IMG/VR virus record: IMGVR_UViG_3300005613_000482
Location: 1-21,015 of that record
Length of the DNA stretch: 21,015 nucleotides
Reading direction: 5' to 3' (one strand)
DNA from: a virus
The translations under genes were made by a program, and so were the position numbers. This document shows, in pieces, positions 5,211 to 11,215 of this stretch. The notes under the pieces were generated by a model. That model saw nothing but the letters and a program-made list of their open reading frames with translations, made no database searches and was not told the origin of the DNA. The number at the start of each line of letters is the position of its first letter. The stretch's first letter is position 1.

Positions 5211-5222
5211 TAAATTAATAAT

Positions 5223-5504
5223 ATGACAAAAAGCGATTTAAAAAAGCAAGTTAGAGAGCTCATGATTGAGAACATACATAAAGTTCTATCTCAAGAAATC
5301 GATTATGTCGAATTATTATACGTCCGTCCAAACGAATTTATTAATTATATCGAAAGCATTGGTGGTGAATTAGAAAAATGGGAAAAGCCAAATGGTTGGG
5401 AATGGGATTACTCCAGTATTATTAAATTTAAAAATGTCAGGTATGAGTTTTATGGTGATGGATATCGTAGAAGCTCTATGTCATTCTGTATTTATAAAGA
5501 TTGA
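5223..5504 (+). CDS. Hypothetical protein (93 aa)
   Basis: The protein has 93 residues. The N-terminal 30 are helical and charged. Residues 45-93 are aromatic-rich and beta-like, with Trp at about 53, 59 and 61 and many Tyr and Phe (KWEKPNGWEWDY and onward). This suggests a small alpha+beta fold. No signal or membrane segment is seen, and no family is recognised. It starts 12 bases after the HNH-like gene and uses an AT-rich leader. Confidence 0.6.
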   Translation: MTKSDLKKQVRELMIENIHKVLSQEIDYVELLYVRPNEFINYIESIGGELEKWEKPNGWEWDYSSIIKFKNVRYEFYGDGYRRSSMSFCIYKD

Positions 5505-5536
5505 AATATGAAAATTTAATTAAAATTTAAGTAGAT

Positions 5537-5611
5537 ATGAAAGAAAACACCAAAAAAGAAATAGCTATCATTAATAAAGTTGGAGGTTACGAATATGAAA
5601 TTCAAGGATAA
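5537..5611 (+). CDS. Possible leader peptide (24 aa)
   Basis: A 24-residue frame runs from ATG 5537 to TAA 5609-5611 and overlaps the start of the next gene (ATG 5595) in another frame by 17 bases. Its ribosomes would terminate just past the downstream start, so it could couple translation to that gene. The peptide (MKENTKKEIAIINK and onward) has no recognisable feature. The evidence is position only. Confidence 0.3.
   Translation: MKENTKKEIAIINKVGGYEYEIQG
5582..5586 (+). promoter_or_regulatory. Shine-Dalgarno-like GGAGG
   Basis: GGAGG at 5582-5586 stands eight bases ahead of ATG 5595. Most genes in this window have A-rich leaders and no such sequence. It favours ATG 5595 over the in-frame TTG at 5580 as the start of the following gene. 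Confidence 0.45.
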
Positions 5612-6059
5612 ATACAACATTTCAAGTGAATTTGATGATATTTTTGCTTTCAATAGCGAAGAGGAGGAATTAGAACATGATGCACAAATGTTAATGTTTA
5701 ATGTAGAAAAAGCAATAAAAGCTTTAAGAAAATTAAGCGTATCAGAATACTACAAAGTAATCTCAAGTGTGGATAATGCTTTTAGTGAACGACAAGATGA
5801 AAAAGCTAAAAAAAAATTAAAAAAGAAAGTTAGAAAAATCATTAATTTAAATAAATTCTGGTTTAACTGTGTCGCTAATCCAGAAATTGTAACAATAATA
5901 ACTGCCCGTAAATTTTATGATAAACCCTTAACATATGAATATTTTACATGCACATTATTTGGCATTGAACATTCGGTAAATATCAAATCAATAGAAGATT
6001 TATTGGTAATAAAAAAATATTATGCAGGAAAAATAACACAAAAATATAAATTTTTGTGA
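5595..6059 (+). CDS. Hypothetical protein with regulator-like N-terminus (154 aa)
   Basis: Translation from ATG 5595, supported by GGAGG upstream, gives 154 residues. Residues 21-45 (EEEELEHDAQMLMFNVEKA and onward) resemble the start of a group of Bacteroidetes XRE-type helix-turn-helix regulators in which an acidic helix with LEHEAQMLMF precedes the DNA-binding domain. The expected helix-turn-helix is not clear after it. Residues 72-90 are instead very Lys-rich, and the rest looks alpha/beta with aromatic residues. The regulator link is therefore weak. It is the last gene before a terminator and the terminase promoter. Confidence 0.6.
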   Translation: MKFKDKYNISSEFDDIFAFNSEEEELEHDAQMLMFNVEKAIKALRKLSVSEYYKVISSVDNAFSERQDEKAKKKLKKKVRKIINLNKFWFNCVANPEIVTIITARKFYDKPLTYEYFTCTLFGIEHSVNIKSIEDLLVIKKYYAGKITQKYKFL

Positions 6060-6105
6060 CCCATAATATTATTAGAATGAATATTAAAAAAGCTTGCATG
6101 TCGTT

Positions 6106-6129
6106 GAAAGTTTGCGGACTTTTTTTATT
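6106..6129 (+). terminator. Probable intrinsic terminator
   Basis: GAAAGTT (6106-6112) pairs with GACTTTT (6117-6123) around a TGCG tetraloop, with two G-U pairs, and the stem runs straight into a T tract ending TTATT. The stem is AT-rich and therefore weak, but its place between the last upstream gene and the terminase promoter fits a terminator. Confidence 0.5.
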
Positions 6130-6158
6130 CGAATTTATTAAAATATGAAAATCTTTTG

Positions 6159-6166
6159 TAACTTTG
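6159..6166 (+). promoter_or_regulatory. Bacteroidetes-type -7 box before terminase
   Basis: TAACTTTG matches the Bacteroidetes -7 consensus TAnnTTTG. The expected TTTG-like -33 element, about 19 bases upstream, is weak (ATTTATT region near 6133-6139). The box lies after a terminator and 44 bases before the GTG of the terminase small subunit. The motif is expected by chance about a dozen times per strand in DNA of this composition, so the position is what gives it weight. Transcription would start near 6171-6173. Confidence 0.5.
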
Positions 6167-6171
6167 TATTT

Positions 6172-6207
6172 ATGAGATTATCTGATATAAAAATAACCGA
6201 GAAATAA
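6172..6207 (+). CDS. Possible leaderless mini-ORF ahead of terminase (11 aa)
   Basis: ATG 6172 opens an 11-codon frame (MRLSDIKITEK) ending at TAA 6205-6207, two bases before the GTG start of the terminase small subunit. The predicted transcription start from the -7 box at 6159 falls on or beside this ATG, so the mRNA could begin with a leaderless mini-ORF that delivers ribosomes to the weak GTG start. This is inferred from spacing only. Confidence 0.3.
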   Translation: MRLSDIKITEK

Positions 6208-6209
6208 CC

Positions 6210-6611
6210 GTGGCAGGGGATAAAGATATACATAATGATCCAAAGGCCAATACGAATGGTTTTAAGCAGAATCCACAAAATATTGGCAAGGGAAGAAAAA
6301 AGAAAATATATACTATTCTTAAAGAAAAAGGGTATAACGCAGATGATATTAAAACAGCCTTTGGGGAATTAGCTTTCTATACATTGCCTGAACTAAAAGA
6401 AGTGTATAATGATGAAAGCAAACCTGTAATAACTAGAATTATAGCAAATCAGTTTTATATTGCGCTGAAAAAAGGAGAGTGGAACAGGATAAAAGAAATT
6501 CTGGAGCATGTTATCGGAAAGCCACAACCTATATTAGTTCATGACAAAAAAGAAACTGTAATTAAACTTAAATTTGACGGGATAGACACAAAAGATCTCG
6601 AAGCCAAATGA
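6210..6611 (+). CDS. terS: Terminase small subunit
   Basis: The protein has 133 residues, the usual size for a small terminase subunit. It recognises phage DNA and regulates the large subunit during packaging. Visible features are a Gly/Asn/Lys-rich N-terminus (residues 1-33), then a helical body at about 34-110 (KIYTILKEKGYNADDIKTAF and onward) that fits the small-terminase helix layout, and a short C-terminal strand region from about 115. Start: GTG 6210 is the only usual start, because an in-frame TGA stands at 6183. Its stop overlaps the ATG of the large subunit (ATGA at 6608), the classic terS-terL coupling. The call depends on this position as much as on sequence. Confidence 0.8.
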   Translation: MAGDKDIHNDPKANTNGFKQNPQNIGKGRKKKIYTILKEKGYNADDIKTAFGELAFYTLPELKEVYNDESKPVITRIIANQFYIALKKGEWNRIKEILEHVIGKPQPILVHDKKETVIKLKFDGIDTKDLEAK

Positions 6612-7858
6612 TTGTTCAATCAAACATAACTCTCCACCCTGGACAAAAAAGAATATTCAAAGAAGTTTTAAGCAGTCCAACTAGATATAATGTAATCAAT
6701 GCGACTAGACAATTTGGCAAGTCTGTATTAGGGCGGGAATTAGTAAATTGGTTCGCATTTAATTTTAAAGATTATGAAGAAAGAGTTTTAAAGCCAAAAT
6801 TCCCTACGAAAAAATGCAAGATAATTTGGACGAGTCCCACAATCCCACAAGCGAGGAAAGTTTATAAAGAGTTGGAATTGGCATGGGCTCCAATTCTGAA
6901 ATATTCCAATAAGACAGAACGAATGCTCAAGACAATTAATGATACGCAAGTACAGTTTTTTGGAGTAGATAAACCCGACAATATAAGAGGTGAAAACTGT
7001 AATTATATGATATGCGATGAATTTGCTTTCTATAAGGAAAACGTATTCAATGAAGTTCTCAGGCCGATGTTATTAGTAGAGGGTAAAATGGTTTTTTTTA
7101 TATCGACACCTAAAGGACTTAACGAGTTTTATAGATTTCATGAAAAAGGCATTTCCTCTGAATTTCCTAACTATAAGTACTCATCTGGCATTTATACAGA
7201 AAATCCATATTCGAATTTAGAAGAAATAGAAGATGCTCGTAGAACATTGCCATTAGCTATATTTGAACAGGAGTACTTAGGAAAGTTTATTGGTGAGGGA
7301 GCTACTGTGTTCGGAGACTTCGGAAGATTGTGTATTATTAACGAATGGACGGAACCAATCCCAACAATGGAATATTATAATGGCAATGATATCGCTAAAC
7401 AGAAGGACTGGACGGTTTCTACTACTATAGACAAAAATCACAAGGTTGCTCACATGCTTAGAATGAGACAAATGAATTGGCAGGCTATCATTGACGGAAT
7501 TGTTGCCGACTTAAAAAGATATAATCCCTATTCGTTGATGGAAGTGAACGGGGTAGGTGACCCGGTATACGATTTAGTCCGGAACGAATATAGCCAACTG
7601 CAATCGTTTGTCACGACCAATCAATCGAAACAATTAATCATAAGTTCATTGATAGCCAGTTGCAATGTTGGTACTTTAAAATTACCCACGAAGGAACTAT
7701 GCCCTAGTTTATATGAGCAAATGAACATGTTTACATTTGATTACTCCCCAGAGAAAAGACAAATAGTTTATAAAGCCCAAGAGGGATATCATGATGATGA
7801 TGTGATTAGTTTAGCTTTAGCGAATATGCAATACAGGAGATATAACGGCAAAATTTAA
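6608..7858 (+). CDS. terL: Terminase large subunit
   Basis: The protein has 416 residues. It is the ATPase-nuclease motor that cuts concatemeric DNA and pumps it through the portal. N-terminal ATPase: Walker A-like TRQFGKS (33-39), Walker B YMICDE (133-138) with Asp137 and Glu138, and coupling motif STPKG (166-170). C-terminal RNase H-like nuclease: GNDIAKQKDWT (259-269) with Asp261 and Asp267, MEVNG with Glu312, and HDDD (395-398) near the end. All expected acidic positions are present, so it should be active. It overlaps the small subunit by four bases. Three minus-strand genes follow, converging on its 3' end, instead of the portal gene. Confidence 0.95.
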   Translation: MIVQSNITLHPGQKRIFKEVLSSPTRYNVINATRQFGKSVLGRELVNWFAFNFKDYEERVLKPKFPTKKCKIIWTSPTIPQARKVYKELELAWAPILKYSNKTERMLKTINDTQVQFFGVDKPDNIRGENCNYMICDEFAFYKENVFNEVLRPMLLVEGKMVFFISTPKGLNEFYRFHEKGISSEFPNYKYSSGIYTENPYSNLEEIEDARRTLPLAIFEQEYLGKFIGEGATVFGDFGRLCIINEWTEPIPTMEYYNGNDIAKQKDWTVSTTIDKNHKVAHMLRMRQMNWQAIIDGIVADLKRYNPYSLMEVNGVGDPVYDLVRNEYSQLQSFVTTNQSKQLIISSLIASCNVGTLKLPTKELCPSLYEQMNMFTFDYSPEKRQIVYKAQEGYHDDDVISLALANMQYRRYNGKI

Positions 7859-7903
7859 ACGTTAGTATAGCAAAAAGATAACTATTTGATTATCAATATT
7901 AAG

Positions 7904-7934
7904 TTTTGTCTAAGCCCGTAATATTTTTGTCTAA
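7904..7934. repeat. Pair of 10-bp direct repeats, 21 bp apart
   Basis: TTTTGTCTAA occurs at 7904-7913 and again at 7925-7934, start-to-start distance 21 bp, about two turns of DNA. It lies in the 99-base gap between the converging terL and minus-strand genes. A seven-base inverted repeat (ATAGCAA and TTGCTAT) also brackets this gap. Chance is possible in AT-rich DNA. Confidence 0.5.
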
Positions 7935-7957
7935 TTGTGTTGCTATTTCAATATGGG

Positions 7958-8296
7958 TTAGTGCGTTCCGTTAACTAAAGACGCTCCATGTTTAATCCCT
8001 TCAATGAAATCGAACAAATCATAATCTGGATTTTCTTTAACAAATTTACCTATTACCATTCCTATTTCATTTCCGATATCATCCAATTTCCAAGACGCGT
8101 CATTTATCCATTTAGAAAGCGGTGAATTATTTCTTTTTAATAATTCAATTAACTCATTAGCTTCAGTTAATTGATTTTCTATTCTGTGTAATTCATTTTT
8201 GTAAGCATTTAAATTATTAGTTTCATCAGATAGTTTAGTCACTAGTTCTTCAATTATCTTATTGAATGGCTTAGTCAATGTTGATGCTTTTTTCAT
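7958..8296 (-). CDS. Hypothetical protein with coiled coil (112 aa)
   Basis: This is the last gene of a three-gene minus-strand group. The protein has 112 residues. Residues 10-55 form a charged coiled-coil-like helix (NKIIEELVTKLSDETNNLN and onward). Residues 60-112 look like a small helical domain with Trp63 and Trp69. No membrane segment is seen. It starts two bases after the stop of the putative DNA-binding gene, so the two are surely cotranscribed. The function is unknown. A partner or oligomerisation role next to a DNA-binding protein is inference. It converges with terL. Confidence 0.65.
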   Translation of the reverse strand: MKKASTLTKPFNKIIEELVTKLSDETNNLNAYKNELHRIENQLTEANELIELLKRNNSPLSKWINDASWKLDDIGNEIGMVIGKFVKENPDYDLFDFIEGIKHGASLVNGTH

Positions 8297-8298
8297 AA

Positions 8299-8514
8299 TT
8301 ATCTTAAATCTTCATTTGCAATCCTTTCAATCCGTCTCATGGTATAACCATACTTTTCAGCAATAGCTCTATACATACTTCGTTTTGATTTGCCCGGTTC
8401 TTTATTCTTTAATTTTTGAACCAATTCATATTTAACGTTAATCCGGAATTGTTGTTGATCAGTTAGACTATTCCAAGCGAACTCCAGAAAAGTTGTAGAT
8501 ACATTATTCAGCAT
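8299..8514 (-). CDS. Small putative helix-turn-helix protein (71 aa)
   Basis: The protein has 71 residues. Residues 43-70 (SKRSMYRAIAEKYGYTMRR and onward) have the shape of a helix-turn-helix: a basic helix, AIAEKYGYT as turn region, then a recognition-like helix with Arg-Arg-Ile-Glu-Arg. Residues 1-40 are helical and may dimerise. It would bind DNA, perhaps as a repressor or activator of its own operon or of the flanking promoters, which is inference. It is the middle gene of the minus-strand group, overlapping the upstream gene by 11 bases. Confidence in it being a gene is good; in the DNA-binding role, moderate. Confidence 0.65.
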   Translation of the reverse strand: MLNNVSTTFLEFAWNSLTDQQQFRINVKYELVQKLKNKEPGKSKRSMYRAIAEKYGYTMRRIERIANEDLR

Positions 8515-8872
8515 AATTCCTATAATATTTAGTGGTCCAAATTTTCTGATGTAATCCAGGTGATAATGATTCAGCTTTGTTTCTTAACATGCTTAAAAGT
8601 TCAACTGTAAATGTTAAAATTGTATCATTATCTCTTTCATGATATTCTTTTGGCTTCGAAGGCAGCCACTCTGGCCAAACGCGAATATTTAATAAATGGC
8701 TTGTGACAGATAATCTAATAGGACAATTAATATTTCCAATCCATTCTATAAGTTCAGGGGTCCAATACTTTCTTGAATTTATCTTTCTCTCCCATTCAGT
8801 TTCTCTGTAAATCTTACATCTTTCTTCATATTCAATTTGCCCATTCTTTTTATTACTTCTAAATAATTTCAT
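8504..8872 (-). CDS. Hypothetical protein, first gene of minus-strand group (122 aa)
   Basis: The protein has 122 residues, soluble, rich in Trp (seven) and Arg/Lys, mostly helical in pattern. No family is recognised. It is the first gene of the three-gene minus-strand group that splits the head module between terminase and portal. A TAnnTTTG box lies four bases before its ATG, implying a leaderless mRNA. Codon and base use look like those of the neighbours, so there is no clear sign of a recent foreign origin. Confidence 0.6.
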   Translation of the reverse strand: MKLFRSNKKNGQIEYEERCKIYRETEWERKINSRKYWTPELIEWIGNINCPIRLSVTSHLLNIRVWPEWLPSKPKEYHERDNDTILTFTVELLSMLRNKAESLSPGLHQKIWTTKYYRNYAE

Positions 8873-8876
8873 GCGA

Positions 8877-8884
8877 CAAATTTA
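8877..8884 (-). promoter_or_regulatory. Minus-strand -7 box, apparently leaderless
   Basis: On the minus strand TAAATTTG fits TAnnTTTG, followed by TCGC and then ATG (8872). With the usual distance from -7 box to start of transcription, the mRNA would begin at or next to the A of the start codon. The -33 match is weak. It sits back to back with the portal promoter. Confidence 0.5.
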
Positions 8885-8932
8885 CACAAATAAACGGTAA
8901 GATCATAAATATTAATAAATAAAATTTATAAA

Positions 8933-8940
8933 TATCTTTG
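8933..8940 (+). promoter_or_regulatory. Bacteroidetes-type -7 box before portal
   Basis: TATCTTTG fits TAnnTTTG and lies 17 bases before the portal ATG (8958), giving a predicted 5' leader of about 12 bases. No good -33 element is seen. A promoter is expected here, because the minus-strand genes would prevent read-through from the terminase transcript from being a clean source of portal mRNA. Confidence 0.5.
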
Positions 8941-8957
8941 TGTTATAAGATATATCT

Positions 8958-10319
8958 ATGGTTTTTTGGAATAGAAAAAAGGAAACTCCAGTAGTTAAGC
9001 AGACTACGATCCCTAATTTGCCAATCATCGAGGCATTGGGAAAAATTACCACTAATTATATAGACGTTAAGACGCGTGAAGGTCTGGCAAACACTTTTAA
9101 CACAGTGTCAGAGATTTATGCACCAATAATGTACGCAGGTTCTTCATTCTCTAATATGAAATTGAAATTGTTTGTAACTGATAAAGATGGGCAGGACATT
9201 GAGGAGATCTATTCACATGAAATTCTTAAAAAGTTATCAGCTCCTAATCCGTTGAATAATTGGAAAGATTTCCTATTGAATTATTATGTCAATAAAAAAG
9301 TATTTGGGAATGCTTATATTTTTAAATACCAACCTAGTGGATTTGAAAGCGTAGAAGATGCTGTTTTTTGGGTGTTGCCGTCTCAGTATGTTTATCCTCT
9401 TCCAACTTCAAGAAAAATGTCGACTTATTACAAAGCGACAGACAAGGACAAATTTATTAGAGGTTATAGTTTTTTTAATAGGATTGACCTTAATAAAAAA
9501 CCCAATTGGTTACCTGAAGAGATAATGCATCAAAAAGAACCTAATTTAGATTTAAATATCGCAAATCAAGAAATATGGTTCCAACTATTAGAAGGTAAAA
9601 GCCCCTTAAGTACATTAACTGAACCAATTTCTAATATCAAAGCGGCTTATGAAGCGCAGAATGTTATTTTAAAAAAGAGGGGTGCGTTAGGAATCTTGAC
9701 TCCTGAAAATTCAAAAGATGCAATAGGCAGTCTTACATTAACGCCAGAAGACAAAGAAGAATTACAAAAACAGTTTGAATCATACGGACTAGGAAAAACT
9801 GACTGGCAATACATTATCAGCAACGTACAGATGCGGTGGCAACCAATGTCAATTCCGATTAGAGAGTTACAATTATACGAAGGTGTTGAAAACAATATGA
9901 TTGCCATTTGCAACACTTTAAATTTTCCAATTTCTCTCTTAAATTATCTAAAAGGAGCTACATATAGCAATGTTAACGAATTAAAAAAATCGTTATATCA
10001 AGATAATATAATCCCAGAAGCGAATAGCTTTGTATCTGAGCTGGGGAATTTTTTAGGCTTGCCGGAAAAGAACTTAGTCTTAAAGGCAGACTTTTCGCAT
10101 ATACCTGTATTACAAGCTGATGCAAAGTTAGAAGCGGAGAAAGATCAAATAACAGTTAATACGATTTTAAAAATACAAACAGCAATTAAGGAAGGAATAT
10201 TAAATATTGAAAATGCTCAATCAATTTTGTCCAACATTCTGTCTTTTTCGGATGAAATGATTGCAGGGATGATTTCTGAGCCAATTAATAATCAAAATGA
10301 AGACGATGAACAACAATGA
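8958..10319 (+). CDS. Portal protein, HK97 family
   Basis: The protein has 453 residues, close to the usual 400-500 for HK97-type portals. It forms the dodecameric ring at one head vertex through which DNA enters and leaves and to which the tail attaches. Supporting features are the early LSAPNPLNNWKDFL region (93-106), a GNAYIFKY strand (117-124), the IMHQK site near 189-193, the EGKSPLSTL segment (212-220) that is typical of the family, and the C-terminal crown-like helices with NFPISLLNYLKGATYSN (322-338). The C-terminus is acidic (NEDDEQQ). It follows its own promoter and overlaps the protease gene by 23 bases. Confidence 0.92.
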   Translation: MVFWNRKKETPVVKQTTIPNLPIIEALGKITTNYIDVKTREGLANTFNTVSEIYAPIMYAGSSFSNMKLKLFVTDKDGQDIEEIYSHEILKKLSAPNPLNNWKDFLLNYYVNKKVFGNAYIFKYQPSGFESVEDAVFWVLPSQYVYPLPTSRKMSTYYKATDKDKFIRGYSFFNRIDLNKKPNWLPEEIMHQKEPNLDLNIANQEIWFQLLEGKSPLSTLTEPISNIKAAYEAQNVILKKRGALGILTPENSKDAIGSLTLTPEDKEELQKQFESYGLGKTDWQYIISNVQMRWQPMSIPIRELQLYEGVENNMIAICNTLNFPISLLNYLKGATYSNVNELKKSLYQDNIIPEANSFVSELGNFLGLPEKNLVLKADFSHIPVLQADAKLEAEKDQITVNTILKIQTAIKEGILNIENAQSILSNILSFSDEMIAGMISEPINNQNEDDEQQ

Positions 10320-11199
10320 ACTTCCAAAATGTAACGATATGTTTGACGAAAGTAAATTTAAAACAAAAAAAGAATTATATGATTTTCTTATTGAGAATAA
10401 GGAAACACTAATCACTCAAAAGAAAGCATCAAGAAAAGAAGCTGACGGAATATTATACACCCAAATTCAGAAAAAAGATAAAATTATTTCTAACAAAGCA
10501 AATGAACCTATTGACGTATCAGATATTGATCAGATTAAAGTCATTGCAGTCATTAATACGACTAATATAATGGATTCGCATAAAGATGTTCACTTGCCCG
10601 GGATTTGGAATAAAAGCTTGAAAGAGAATCGGTTTATCATGCATGTGCAGGAACACAGGTCATCTGAATTTGATAAGATTATTTCTGAAGGCAAAGACTT
10701 AAAGGCGTATACAGCAGATTACAAATGGACAGATTTAGGGTATGATTTTGAGGGTAAAACACAAGCGTTAATGTTTGAAAGTATCGTAAGAAAGAATAGG
10801 AATCCGTTCATGTTTAATCAGTATGCTAAGGGATACGTGAAGAATCATTCGGTAGGGATGTATTATGTAAAATTAGATCTTGCTATAAACGACAAGGACT
10901 ATTCAGAAGAATTTGAAATTTATGAAAAATATATTAATCAGGTTGCAAACAAAAAGGAAGCTGAATCAAATGGTTACTTTTGGGTTGTAAAAGAAGCCAA
11001 AATAATCGAAGGAAGTGCAGTTCCATTAGGCAGCAATTACATAACTCCAACAATAGACAATAACGCAAAATCAAAAAAAGAAGAAAATATAGATGCTTTA
11101 AGAAAATTATTCATCGAAGAGCCGAAAGAGCCGGAATCGTCCACTCATGTCACTCAAGCAAGTGTTGAGTTTCTTAAAAAATTAAAGGATAATTTATAA
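10297..11199 (+). CDS. Prohead protease, HK97-like
   Basis: The protein has 300 residues. HK97-type prohead proteases cleave the N-terminal scaffolding part of the capsid protein during maturation. A catalytic triad in the family order can be read: His120 in MHVQEH, Ser185 in VKNHSVGM, and Glu238 in KIIEGS followed by AVPLGSN, which matches the family's position before a Pro/Asn turn. Residues 1-75 are an N-terminal extension rich in Lys. Residues 255-300 are a charged helical tail that may act in scaffolding or be removed. Start: ATG 10297 overlaps portal by 23 bases; ATG 10306 is an alternative. The place between portal and capsid supports the call. Confidence 0.82.
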   Translation: MKTMNNNELPKCNDMFDESKFKTKKELYDFLIENKETLITQKKASRKEADGILYTQIQKKDKIISNKANEPIDVSDIDQIKVIAVINTTNIMDSHKDVHLPGIWNKSLKENRFIMHVQEHRSSEFDKIISEGKDLKAYTADYKWTDLGYDFEGKTQALMFESIVRKNRNPFMFNQYAKGYVKNHSVGMYYVKLDLAINDKDYSEEFEIYEKYINQVANKKEAESNGYFWVVKEAKIIEGSAVPLGSNYITPTIDNNAKSKKEENIDALRKLFIEEPKEPESSTHVTQASVEFLKKLKDNL

Positions 11200-11202
11200 T
11201 TT

Positions 11203-11215
11203 AAATTAAATAGAA
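11203..11215 (+). promoter_or_regulatory. A-rich translation leader of the capsid gene
   Basis: AAATTAAATA at 11203-11212 stands three bases before the capsid ATG. The same ten bases stand two bases before the probable tail tube gene (18227-18236). Bacteroidetes genes with high expression use A-rich leaders in place of Shine-Dalgarno sequences, so this may be a strong initiation leader shared by the two most abundant virion proteins. Confidence 0.45.

Noticed and set aside
7922-7929. TATTTTTG as a further TAnnTTTG promoter
   Set aside because: No plus-strand gene follows. The motif occurs by chance often in AT-rich DNA, for instance inside genes near 53 and 5640, so it was not called without a start codon close by.
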